A DNA stretch of 7,531 nt from Desulfobacteraceae bacterium (GCA_003354055.1 PIVQ01000340.1:1-7531); one strand, 5' to 3'. Positions 1 to 6,946 are shown, numbered from the stretch's first letter. The notes: generated by a model not told the origin, from the sequence alone. Made by a program: numbers and translations.

Positions 1-119
1 TTGGGAATACAACAATGACCGACCCAATATGGGAATTGGTGGAATTACCCCGAAGCAAAAAATGGATATGGCCGCATAGGCCCTACTTTTGAGACCCACT
101 AAGAATGGGATGATTACCA
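1..119 (+). mobile_element. Right end of an IS3-family insertion sequence
   Basis: The left edge carries the 3' end of a transposase gene followed by about 40 non-coding bases ending in ATTACCA at 119. Read inward from that end the sequence starts TGGTAATCATCCCATTC, which fits the TG...CA termini of IS3-family elements. Just outside, from base 120, the minus-strand ATPase gene resumes normal charged, coiled-coil-like coding, so 119/120 is the likely insertion junction. The rest of the element, its left inverted repeat and the target duplication lie outside the window, so the exact boundary and the subgroup are inferred. Confidence 0.75.
2..79 (+). CDS. IS3-family transposase OrfB, C-terminal fragment
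   Basis: Frame 2 reads in from the window edge and stops at TAG 77-79, giving 25 residues that include YNNDRPNMGIGGITP. The pattern YN-x-x-RPN...GG-TP-x-x-K is the typical tail of IS3-family DDE transposases (integrase core, OrfB), just downstream of the last catalytic Glu. The catalytic D, D and E residues are upstream of the window and cannot be checked. The gene points towards the defence genes, and the stop lies 40 bases before the IS end, as is usual for this family. An IS481-type transposase has a related tail and is the main alternative. Confidence 0.75.
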   Translation, partial: WEYNNDRPNMGIGGITPKQKMDMAA

Positions 120-705
120 GTTTTTCTAACTTTTCTTTTTTTCTTTCAGCATTTTTTGTGTCTCCAAAAAGTTCGCCAAGTGCTCGAGCTCGTTCATGTT
201 CTTTTTGGGACTTGAGGAAAAAAGCTGTTTCTTCCTGCTGTACATAATGGAAAAGTTTGAAATCCCTTGTGATTTGATTGTTTTCGAATATTGTATGAAT
301 TATGTTTTCGTTTCTTTCTTCTTTTCCGCTTTTTGAAATATAGTATAATTCCCAAAGAGAATTAAAATTTTTAATTTTTCCTGCTTGCGAGGGTAAGTCC
401 TTTTTTAATCGGCGAATTATTGTAACAGGTTCGTTACTATTGAATTCAATTCTAATTTCAACATTCTTATTTCCGTTATAGGCAACTACGACATCTTTTG
501 GTACTTGTCTGTTTTCAACTTGATATAATCTTCCAATGTCGCCAGTTAAAGCCAACTCAATAGCGTCAAATACAGAAGTTTTCCCATAGCCATTTGGCCC
601 ATCAAAAATTACTAATGAATCATCATCGAAATTTATTGAATATGGCTCTCCTCCAAATAATTTGAAATTCTTAAGTGTTATTTTTTTCAACGTGTATTTA
701 GGCAT
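120..705 (-). CDS. ABC-3C system ABC ATPase (SMC/RecF-like), N-terminal part, interrupted by an IS
   Basis: About 195 native residues from ATG 705 encode the first half of an SMC/Rad50-type ABC ATPase head. A short beta-rich start (KITLKNFKLFGGE) leads to the Walker A motif GPNGYGKT at residues 36-43, then DAIELALTG. A Q-loop-like segment FHYVQQEE lies near residues 152-159, and the charged LGELFGDTKNAERKKEKLEK looks like entry into a coiled coil. Signature, Walker B and D-loop motifs are missing because the gene meets an IS3-family end at 119/120. The frame stays open through the IS end to the window edge but becomes hydrophobic and unrelated (residues 196-235). The start overlaps the stop of the upstream middle-component gene by 8 bases and has GGGAGG six bases upstream, so translation is coupled. 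Role inferred from the family: nucleic-acid-sensing motor of an ABC-three-component system. A generic AAA_23/RecF-like ATPase is the fallback call. It is probably non-functional here. Confidence 0.8.
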
Positions 706-1396
706 CAGTTGCCTCCCAGTCGCTTAGGAGATTTTCATAAATTTCATCATCTGACCCATCGAGGTCCACCGAAAGGATAAAATCCAATGTTTTTTGTTCA
801 CTTGGAGAGAGAACTCTTTCTATTTTTTCTTCGAGATTATATAGGTCTTTATGTGGTAATAAAAAATTTATGAAAGGTAATTTTGTTACGATTTTCATCA
901 GGAGTGAATAGTAATCAGAACGGTTGCCCTCCTTGAACGTATGGAACCTTTCACTATTATTTTCATGGATTAAATTATTCAAATCCTCGACAGTAAATGG
1001 CCGGTTAGTTTTTTCATTCCAGCTATCCAGTTCATCAATTGAATAAACAATCACATTTTTTTTAAAGTTATAAGGATCTTCTTCTACTGAGAAAACTGCA
1101 GTTGCGGATACAGAATTTTTACAACATAAAATCATTGTGCAATTTTTTTTGAATGTTTCATCCGTTTCATTGCTTTTATTCAACAGGTCATAAAATATGT
1201 CCGCATCTTTTTCGACTAGATTAGATAAAACTTTATCAGAGGTCTTTTGAGGCTCAATCAAAAGAAAATATTCTTGACGATTTTTTTCTTCATTAGGGAA
1301 TGCAAGATATGCCGTATAATCTGGTGTATCTTCAAGTACAGGGCTCATGGCATAATTGTTATCTAAAAAAACTTGTTTTAATACTTCAATCAGCAT
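698..1396 (-). CDS. ABC-3C system middle component
   Basis: This 232-residue acidic protein has no signal peptide, membrane segment or catalytic motif that I can see. The call rests mainly on context. It sits between a nuclease-like effector and an SMC-type ABC ATPase, overlapping the first by 11 bases and the second by 8. That is the gene order and tight packing of ABC-three-component systems, in which a 'middle component' of about this size bridges ATPase and effector. The C-terminal part (about residues 165-232, with LLPHKDLYNLEEKIERVLSP) looks like a helical or winged-helix adaptor region, but this is an impression only. AAGGAT lies seven bases upstream of the ATG and supports the start. 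No individual residue can be assigned a function. Confidence 0.65.
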   Translation of the reverse strand: MLIEVLKQVFLDNNYAMSPVLEDTPDYTAYLAFPNEEKNRQEYFLLIEPQKTSDKVLSNLVEKDADIFYDLLNKSNETDETFKKNCTMILCCKNSVSATAVFSVEEDPYNFKKNVIVYSIDELDSWNEKTNRPFTVEDLNNLIHENNSERFHTFKEGNRSDYYSLLMKIVTKLPFINFLLPHKDLYNLEEKIERVLSPSEQKTLDFILSVDLDGSDDEIYENLLSDWEATDA

Positions 1397-2882
1397 TTAT
1401 TTCATCCTTTGCTTGTTCAATTGGAATGAGTCGAATATTTTGAAATATCTCATTTATTTTATCCCGTCGATTGTCGCTAAAATCAGCGCAATATTTTTCA
1501 AGATCATCTACATCTCGATGCTTATTCACAGCATCTCTTAAGCAATCAATTTTTTCCGCCCCTCGACCTGCGATCATGGTCTGTATTTCATAAAGGGACT
1601 CAATCATTAATTGATTGTCAACAATTTGCTTTGCAAGCGTTGCTTTGCTGTTAGTAGAATCAGAGGAAATAGCAGTTGGAAGATATGTGTTTTCCGTATC
1701 TGAGACGCTCTTATAACATATTCGGTTATTTCTCTTTTGGTGGTATTTTCTATCGCTATTTAATTCATAAAAAGTATAAAATAGCACATGTAATACAGAG
1801 TTAAGATCCACATATATTGCGTTTATAATATTTTTTCCAGCATAGAAACTTTTATGCGGGACAAAAGTTTTATAATATTCCCATAATTTTTCTGCGGGCA
1901 TTTTAAGTAGAATATTTAAAATCTCTTTTAAGTGACAGGTTCCTACTTCGCTACACAGAGAATGCGATTCATCGGAGCACAATTCTGGTTCATTGCAAAA
2001 AGAATCAAACTGTTTTACAAATTCGCTTTTGAAATTGAATTTCAGATACTCATCACTAATATCTTCAAAGTCTGTTTTCGATATGACTAAAATTTCATCA
2101 AACGACAACTCTATTGGACGACCTTGATTTAAATTATGATGTCGGTCGATTATGTGTCGATCTATCTTTCCTATAAAATAATGATAAGCTTGATCTATTT
2201 GTTGCTCCGTTGATGGGATCTGTTGTTTGTCATAATACTCGGACAATTCTTTTTTAATTAATATTTCAACATGTTCAAGATGACAAAAGCTATTATCATC
2301 CGGGTATCTATAGAATTCAACTCTTCCAATAGTACCAGTATCTTTTTTGCAAATAGCTTGAAGTGTTTTATAAATATCAATTTCATTAATGCCTTCTTCT
2401 TCAAATGCTCTTCTCAGAATTTTTGATTTTTTGCTAACCCTATTATCTCCATTCAAAGCCTTTCCAATAATTGAATTCGATTTGTCGGCGGCAGCATCGT
2501 ACTCTACTAAAATATTATCAATGACTTCTATGATTGCCTCTCTGAAATTTTGTTTCCCTCTTGGCAAACGAACTTCATTCCAAGTATGGAGATAACCATT
2601 AATACCTGCATAGTTTTTAAGCTCTAAAGCAATTTCAAGAACCGCATTCTTATAATTACTAAAGCTTTTTTCTTTATATGCTTTTACCTGATGAAATGAG
2701 AGGGGGATGTTGTTTTTGCGAATTTCAAAATCTTCATGATATTCAAGCAGTAATGAATAGTCGGTAAAATCAATATTTAAGTCTATATTTAGTTCCTTAT
2801 TGATAACTCGGAGAGTATGAAATAATGCTATTTTTCCTTGGTAATTGAAACCACTCCACGTGGCTGATGCATCGTATGCCAT
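1386..2882 (-). CDS. ABC-3C system effector with a putative PD-(D/E)xK nuclease N-terminus
   Basis: This is a 498-residue soluble protein. Its N-terminus has the glycine-tyrosine-glutamine pattern WSGFNYQGKIAL (residues 9-20). An acidic strand HEDFEI (49-54) and LSFHQVKAYK (61-70) follow. D51 (or E50) together with Q65-x-K67 fits the D-(E/Q)xK active site of restriction-endonuclease-fold enzymes such as the DUF4297/Cap4 group. The remaining ~400 residues would be the ABC-3C C-terminal adaptor domain. They include four cysteines spaced Cx5C-x7-Cx5C at 296, 302, 310 and 316, a possible metal site. It is the first gene of a three-gene unit and its TGA overlaps the middle-component start. The ribosome site is weak: AAGGA lies 13 bases before the ATG. 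Expected role: DNA cleavage licensed by the ATPase partner. The nuclease assignment is from motifs only; the three-component context is stronger. Confidence 0.7.
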   Translation of the reverse strand: MAYDASATWSGFNYQGKIALFHTLRVINKELNIDLNIDFTDYSLLLEYHEDFEIRKNNIPLSFHQVKAYKEKSFSNYKNAVLEIALELKNYAGINGYLHTWNEVRLPRGKQNFREAIIEVIDNILVEYDAAADKSNSIIGKALNGDNRVSKKSKILRRAFEEEGINEIDIYKTLQAICKKDTGTIGRVEFYRYPDDNSFCHLEHVEILIKKELSEYYDKQQIPSTEQQIDQAYHYFIGKIDRHIIDRHHNLNQGRPIELSFDEILVISKTDFEDISDEYLKFNFKSEFVKQFDSFCNEPELCSDESHSLCSEVGTCHLKEILNILLKMPAEKLWEYYKTFVPHKSFYAGKNIINAIYVDLNSVLHVLFYTFYELNSDRKYHQKRNNRICYKSVSDTENTYLPTAISSDSTNSKATLAKQIVDNQLMIESLYEIQTMIAGRGAEKIDCLRDAVNKHRDVDDLEKYCADFSDNRRDKINEIFQNIRLIPIEQAKDEINAD

Positions 2883-2946
2883 TTTGTTTATTGATTCCTT
2901 CGATTCTAAAATTGAAATTTACAGCCAACCTGTGTTCTCGACAGTG

Positions 2947-2974
2947 ATTCTACGGTGCAAGATTTGTTCAGTAA
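2947..2974 (-). promoter_or_regulatory. Candidate promoter for the ABC-3C operon
   Basis: In the 153-base gap between the KTSC gene and the effector, the minus strand carries TAGAAT (2952-2947), a five-of-six match to the -10 consensus. A poor -35-like TTACTG (2974-2969) lies 16 bases upstream. It would leave a leader of about 60 bases before the effector ATG. Read-through from the SIR2-HerA-KTSC unit is an equally good explanation, since no convincing terminator is visible in the gap. Confidence 0.25.
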
Positions 2975-3035
2975 TAAATATTTGCATCTATGAATATTAT
3001 CTTGTCGCTCATTGTGTAACATCCATTGTAAAAAT

Positions 3036-3251
3036 TTATCCGATTTTTGAATATGGATAACCAGCTTTTTTTATAAATTCATTAAAGTAGATACCATGTG
3101 ATCCGGCATTTATGAGACCTAAATAAATTTCTTCAGGAACACCCGTGTATTGATATACCCCACCATGATTAAACTCAATTTCCAAAACAGCGCTATTAAC
3201 ATCATAACCTACAGAAGCCAAATTACTGGATGATACAGGAATTCTTTCCAT
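3036..3251 (-). CDS. KTSC domain protein
   Basis: This 71-residue protein is essentially one KTSC domain. The hallmarks are IPVSSSNLASVGYD near the start, LEIEFNHGGVYQYTGVP in the middle, and INAGSHGIYFNEFIKKAGYPY at the end. The usual small beta-strand-rich fold is about 60 residues, so the gene is full length. I chose ATG 3251 because AAGGGAG lies six bases upstream (3264-3258). The in-frame ATG at 3284 would add 11 residues inside the HerA gene and has no ribosome site. The start is one base past the HerA stop, so the gene is translationally coupled to the SIR2-HerA pair. KTSC domains have no settled biochemical role; they are found alone and fused to nucleic-acid-related proteins. An accessory, regulatory or adaptor role for SIR2-HerA is inference from position. 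Confidence 0.85.
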   Translation of the reverse strand: MERIPVSSSNLASVGYDVNSAVLEIEFNHGGVYQYTGVPEEIYLGLINAGSHGIYFNEFIKKAGYPYSKIG

Positions 3252-3252
3252 T

Positions 3253-5046
3253 TTATTCTCCCTTATCGTTTTTCGGTAATTCACTACTTTGATTCCGCCA
3301 CGCGGTTATCGCTTTATTGTACTGTGCATTTGTGATTTTATCTTTACGCCAGCATATACCGACTTTAGGGTCATCACTATTTGGTCGTGGCTCAATTAGA
3401 GGAATACGAACGCGGCTAGGAATTTGAGTGGCTTCTCCAAGGATAATGGCTTCACCTGTGCGGAGAGCCGGTAATAAGTCAGATAGGCTTGCAAGTGTAT
3501 CTGGAACTGTTGATTTTATTCTACCTTGATCTTCAGCATTGGTTAACCTTAACGAGATAAAGGTTCCACATTGAGATAATATTGTTTCATCCAATTCAGA
3601 AGGTCTTTGACTCACTACAAGAGCTCCTATTCCATATTTGCGTCCTTCTTTAAGAATACGTCTCACTGATTGAGAAGCATACCCTTCAACAAATTGTGAA
3701 GATCCCCCTTTAGGCAAATAAGAATGCGCTTCTTCAAAAACAACTAATAGCGGCCTTGTTCTTCCAACAGCTTGAATATCTCGCCCCCAATACATACCCT
3801 CATAGAGAATCCTGGTCAAAACACCAACCACCAAATCAGTTAAATCTGATGGGACTCCCCCAAAATCCAAAACAGTAATTGGTTTATCATGTCCAACCCA
3901 GTCTTCTAATAGGTTATGTAGGTCTTTAATTTCTCCATCAAATTCTTGTGGGTTAAGAAGAAAATCAAATCTTTTATCTTTAAGGCGGCTAATAATCCTA
4001 TTTACATATGCTCCCATGAGAGACCCTTGTAATGGCTTATGCGGCGCAATTGCACCCGCTCCATGCGGTTTGAATTCAGCTGGTTCAAGATTTTCAGCGT
4101 TGCCTTCTTTTATGAGAGCTTCAACTGTTCGAGGTATATCATCATAAGTTACTCTCAACTCCCTATCCAAATCGTACCAGATTTGTTTTAATGAATAAGG
4201 AATAGGCGAATCTGATGTAATTGAATTCGCATCCACGACCCCCGCTTTTACATTTGCACATTTCAGCTTTTTTGCGTCATAGATCATTTCACGGAAACGT
4301 AAATCTTGTGCAGTCTCAGTTGCATTTTTCTTGTTAACCAAAAACCAAGCAATCTCATCAAAAGACAATGCCCAATATGGTACACGCAGAGGGTTTTTCT
4401 TGCTGCTAATTGAAAAGATTTTAGCAACATCACTGAGTGCCGCACCATATTCGCCATGAGGATCAATAACAATGATTCTCGAGTTTGGAAAATCTCCTCT
4501 TGTTAATGACTTTAATAGTGCTGCTACAGTATTTGATTTTCCACTTCCTGTAGAGCCAACAATTGCGCAGTGTCTTGTTACAAGTTTGTCAATATCTATA
4601 TAAGCCTTCAAGCTTTCAGATGCAGCAAGATTACCAATGCTAATTGCTGATGTTCCAGATGGAGCATAGATTACCGATAAATCTTCCTCGGTAACAATAT
4701 GCACCTCATCCTCTAATGTCGGGAATATACTGACCCCTCGTTGAAAAGGCTCACTAGCATAAGCTTCTCCAACGAGTTGAACTTCTATCCACCGATGGCC
4801 AAAATCCAATGTGGTAAACTCATCTTCATCGTTTAGTTTTTCTTCTGACACACCAACCATTGCGACAATTCCATAAAGGCTTAAATAACCAACAGGAATT
4901 CGAACGAATGATCCAATCTGTCCTAATCGATGTACTCGTCCATTAAGAATAGGATTCGCAGATGGAATGTCCCCAGATATTTCAACGAATACCTTTGCCC
5001 CCGTTACTTTTCGAACTGTTCCTAGATAAGTAGCTTCCATAGGCAT
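3253..5046 (-). CDS. herA: HerA-type ATPase of a SIR2-HerA (Nezha) defence system
   Basis: This 597-residue protein belongs to the FtsK/HerA branch of hexameric P-loop ATPases. An N-terminal HAS-barrel (about residues 1-100, with GTVRKVTGAKVFVEI and IGSFVRIPVG) precedes the motor. Walker A is GSTGSGKS at 164-171, the HerA-type DPHGEY motif is at 195-200, and Walker B is LLVVFEEAHSYLP (433-445) with tandem Glu 438-439. Then come RRILKEGRKYGIG (462-474, likely arginine finger region) and the SQRPSELDETILSQCGT block (479-495). All key residues are intact and the length is normal. Its ATG overlaps the SIR2 stop by one base (TAATG), with AGGTGGGG just upstream. In characterised SIR2-HerA systems the HerA hexamer stacks with SIR2 rings, and the complex depletes NAD+ during infection. 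Housekeeping archaeal HerA works with NurA, but no NurA gene is present and the SIR2 neighbour settles the subtype. Met3 (ATG 5040) is an alternative start. Confidence 0.93.
   Translation of the reverse strand: MPMEATYLGTVRKVTGAKVFVEISGDIPSANPILNGRVHRLGQIGSFVRIPVGYLSLYGIVAMVGVSEEKLNDEDEFTTLDFGHRWIEVQLVGEAYASEPFQRGVSIFPTLEDEVHIVTEEDLSVIYAPSGTSAISIGNLAASESLKAYIDIDKLVTRHCAIVGSTGSGKSNTVAALLKSLTRGDFPNSRIIVIDPHGEYGAALSDVAKIFSISSKKNPLRVPYWALSFDEIAWFLVNKKNATETAQDLRFREMIYDAKKLKCANVKAGVVDANSITSDSPIPYSLKQIWYDLDRELRVTYDDIPRTVEALIKEGNAENLEPAEFKPHGAGAIAPHKPLQGSLMGAYVNRIISRLKDKRFDFLLNPQEFDGEIKDLHNLLEDWVGHDKPITVLDFGGVPSDLTDLVVGVLTRILYEGMYWGRDIQAVGRTRPLLVVFEEAHSYLPKGGSSQFVEGYASQSVRRILKEGRKYGIGALVVSQRPSELDETILSQCGTFISLRLTNAEDQGRIKSTVPDTLASLSDLLPALRTGEAIILGEATQIPSRVRIPLIEPRPNSDDPKVGICWRKDKITNAQYNKAITAWRNQSSELPKNDKGE
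3258..3264 (-). promoter_or_regulatory. Shine-Dalgarno site fixing the KTSC start
   Basis: AAGGGAG on the minus strand lies inside the last codons of the HerA gene, six bases before ATG 3251. It supports the shorter KTSC protein over a start at 3284 and implies coupling to HerA translation. Confidence 0.65.
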
Positions 5047-6266
5047 TATTCCCCACCTGTCGAAATAGTATCATACGAATTTATTTCAAATGCCTTGCTA
5101 CCAAACCCTACAAATCTTTCAAGATAGTTGCTGAAGGATTTGAAATCGACTAAAGATAAGGTGTCTGTTCCCCAATATGAATCAATATTGGGACCACTTG
5201 TGTCATTATCCCATTTACCGCAAACTCCGCCTATAACAGCCATATCTGGACCATAAATGCTTAGATTCCTGTGCTCCTTAGCGTAATTGGCAATATTGTC
5301 AGGTAATGTGAAAGAATCTTCGTTTTTTTCACCGAAAACTAAAGCGTTTATTGCTAACCGACTATTGCTACGTAATCCCTGGAAAATAATTTCATTAAGG
5401 TGCTCATCTGAAAAACTATATCCTAAAATAAACAAGACTGATTCGCCTGTAGTTAAAAATTGTCTCAACCTGTCTTGAAAACTTATAAAGGGTAGTTTTC
5501 TGGATTCAAGATACTTTTCTCTTGACGGGAAAATCATTAATTCCTGGCCAGAACTCTCTTTTTCACCAAACCCTCGGATTACCTTTTTATTGTTTCCTGT
5601 GGAATCAGTTTGAAGGAGCCAATTTACTGAACCATGCAGTTTCCATAGTCGGGTCCATGCTATCGGTGGTTTAAATTCAGAATGTTTACCCACATTGTCT
5701 GCCTCAACAGACTCTGGAGAGAAAAAAGGATTTACACCGCCAACAAAACCATCAAAGTATGGAACGGAGGTCTTTTCCATAGCTTTTTCAAACATCAAAT
5801 CGTAGTTGGTCGTGAATATTTCTACTGGTGTACTTCTCCTTGCATAGGACGAATGAAGCCATTGTGAAAACATTTCATGTGGTGTGGTATCCTTTACTTT
5901 GGTGGTGTCCACGGCTTTATGAATAGCCCTGCAAACTTCTAAATCTAAGTCTTTTATATCTTTTCCTGAGAGACCATTATGCAAATTTTCGGTGCTATCA
6001 CCCAATAATTCTCGAACAAGTCGAATTCGATTAAGAACCAATTCTACATTTGGCGAGTCAGTAGAAATTTCTGCTTTAATTTGTTTGAATTTTTTCTTGT
6101 ACTCATCTGAAGGTAAAGACTGTTCAACGAGTTCAGAAAGTTTGTCAATACCTGGCAAACCTATTGCCATAGAAGTTCCTGCCCCCATAAAAAAACCTAA
6201 ATTCCTTTTGTCCGAAGCAAGATGCTCACGTAGTTCATGTGCTGCTCTTGATGGATTATGTTTCAT
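5046..6266 (-). CDS. sir2: SIR2-family NADase of a SIR2-HerA (Nezha) defence system
   Basis: This is a 406-residue SIR2-like protein. Numbered from ATG 6266, the Rossmann NAD-binding motif FFMGAGTSMAIGLPGI starts near residue 25 and GAGTS is at 28-32. The motif FTTNYD (151-156) supplies the catalytic Asn154, and KLHGSVNW (209-216) supplies the catalytic His211. GYSFSDEH (282-289) is the conserved block near the end of the catalytic domain. Only two cysteines occur, far apart, so the zinc ribbon of protein deacylases is absent, as in defence SIR2 enzymes that hydrolyse NAD+. An in-frame ATG at 6281 would add five residues, but AGGGGGTG lies within that extension, so I prefer 6266. The gene overlaps HerA by one base and is first in the operon. 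About 110 C-terminal residues beyond the catalytic core may contact HerA. NAD+ depletion and abortive infection are inferred from characterised homologues. Confidence 0.93.
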   Translation of the reverse strand: MKHNPSRAAHELREHLASDKRNLGFFMGAGTSMAIGLPGIDKLSELVEQSLPSDEYKKKFKQIKAEISTDSPNVELVLNRIRLVRELLGDSTENLHNGLSGKDIKDLDLEVCRAIHKAVDTTKVKDTTPHEMFSQWLHSSYARRSTPVEIFTTNYDLMFEKAMEKTSVPYFDGFVGGVNPFFSPESVEADNVGKHSEFKPPIAWTRLWKLHGSVNWLLQTDSTGNNKKVIRGFGEKESSGQELMIFPSREKYLESRKLPFISFQDRLRQFLTTGESVLFILGYSFSDEHLNEIIFQGLRSNSRLAINALVFGEKNEDSFTLPDNIANYAKEHRNLSIYGPDMAVIGGVCGKWDNDTSGPNIDSYWGTDTLSLVDFKSFSNYLERFVGFGSKAFEINSYDTISTGGE

Positions 6267-6268
6267 TT

Positions 6269-6276
6269 CACCCCCT
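6269..6276 (-). promoter_or_regulatory. Shine-Dalgarno site deciding the SIR2 start
   Basis: AGGGGGTG on the minus strand ends two bases before ATG 6266, with the G-run four bases away. It overlaps the first codons after the alternative ATG 6281, which itself has only an AT-rich pyrimidine tract upstream. The spacing is slightly short, but this is the only good ribosome site nearby. Confidence 0.6.
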
Positions 6277-6281
6277 ATCAT

Positions 6282-6581
6282 ATTTAGAAACTAAAAAGAA
6301 AAAGATCTTAAAGGGTATTCAACTCATTATAAAAAGATTGCCAGTAACTATGAGGTTGACTGAAAATCATTCATGATATGCAAAGTCGTCAGTGTCCAGA
6401 ATATTCATTTTAAAATTCCGGTCGTAGATCATGCCAAGTATCTGAAAACTTCCGGTCAATGGTTTGTTAGGCACAAAGACATAAATAAATCGCCCGCCGG
6501 GGATGCACATTATTTTCGGTTACTATGCCTATCTGTGATTGCTCAACTCCGCTATGGACGATTTTAATTTGATCCTGTGCC
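6282..6581. other. Gap without a recognisable gene between DUF2188 and SIR2
   Basis: About 300 bases lie between the DUF2188 stop and the SIR2 start. A 64-codon plus-strand frame (6373-6567) has no ribosome site and no family I recognise. Visible elements are the TATAAT box above, two direct copies of TTCCGGTC (6416-6423 and 6450-6457), and a small dyad ATCAT/ATGAT (6367-6378). The right half (6480-6560) is richer in GC than the defence genes. It reads as intergenic DNA or a degraded remnant. Confidence 0.4.
6326..6331 (-). promoter_or_regulatory. -10 box of the likely SIR2-HerA-KTSC promoter
   Basis: The minus strand reads TATAAT, a perfect -10 hexamer, about 60 bases upstream of the SIR2 start. 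No good -35 is found at 16-18 bases (CTCATA at 17), so the promoter may be weak or activator-dependent. The leader between it and the gene is T-rich. Confidence 0.45.
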
Positions 6582-6830
6582 TTAAATCAGTTTCAGTATT
6601 GTGCCTTTGGGTGGATAGGGGTTTCTTTGGGCACGGGGTTTTGGGTTTTGGACTTCACCGTTTTTTTTGTGGATGATGAATTCTGATTTTTGGTTTTTGC
6701 TGATTTGGCGGCCGTATGTGACGGCATCTTGTTTTTTATCGAAATGCTTAATGGATTTGGCGCCGCCTCCCTTTTTGACGTCCCAGCCGCCTAACGGGCA
6801 CGGGATAACATGATGTGTTTTTCTGGCCAT
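6582..6830 (-). CDS. DUF2188 domain small protein
   Basis: This 82-residue basic protein matches the DUF2188 pattern: THHVIPCPLGGWDVKKGGGAK (residues 5-25), a central FDKKQDAVTYGRQISKNQKSEFIIHKKNGEVQ, and a C-terminal NPYPPKG. It is full length for the family. AGGAG lies five bases before the ATG. It has many Lys and Arg residues and no membrane segment, and its biochemical role is unknown. It is on the same strand as SIR2-HerA but about 315 bases upstream, so it is probably a separate unit or only loosely linked. Its base composition is more GC-rich than that of the AT-rich defence genes, so it may belong to the older chromosome or to a different acquisition. Confidence 0.85.
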   Translation of the reverse strand: MARKTHHVIPCPLGGWDVKKGGGAKSIKHFDKKQDAVTYGRQISKNQKSEFIIHKKNGEVQNPKPRAQRNPYPPKGTILKLI

Positions 6831-6946
6831 CAGATCTCCTGAATTGATTATGAAAATATTTTGTATCGTAATCTTACAGTCCCTGTTATATAGGTCGGAT
6901 GACGGGGGATGATACAGCGCTAAGTGATGTGCTCCCGGTTTCCGAC

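Noticed and set aside
1356..1541. 61-codon plus-strand frame
   Set aside because: It lies antisense within the overlapping effector and middle-component genes, has no ribosome site, and its hydrophobic peptide is typical of antisense AT-rich coding.
4284..4472. 62-codon minus-strand frame inside HerA
   Set aside because: It is a frame-shifted reading of intact HerA coding sequence.
5992..6294. 100-codon plus-strand frame antisense to SIR2
   Set aside because: It is antisense to conserved SIR2 motifs including GAGTS and has low-complexity Ser/Ile-rich content with no recognisable domain.
6464..6472. GTTAGGC resembling an integron attC core site
   Set aside because: No paired inverse core or cassette structure is present nearby, so a 7-base match is chance.
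6373..6567. 64-codon plus-strand frame in the gap upstream of SIR2
   Set aside because: It has no Shine-Dalgarno site, no recognisable family, and is on the opposite strand to its island neighbours. A tiny real gene or remnant cannot be fully excluded.
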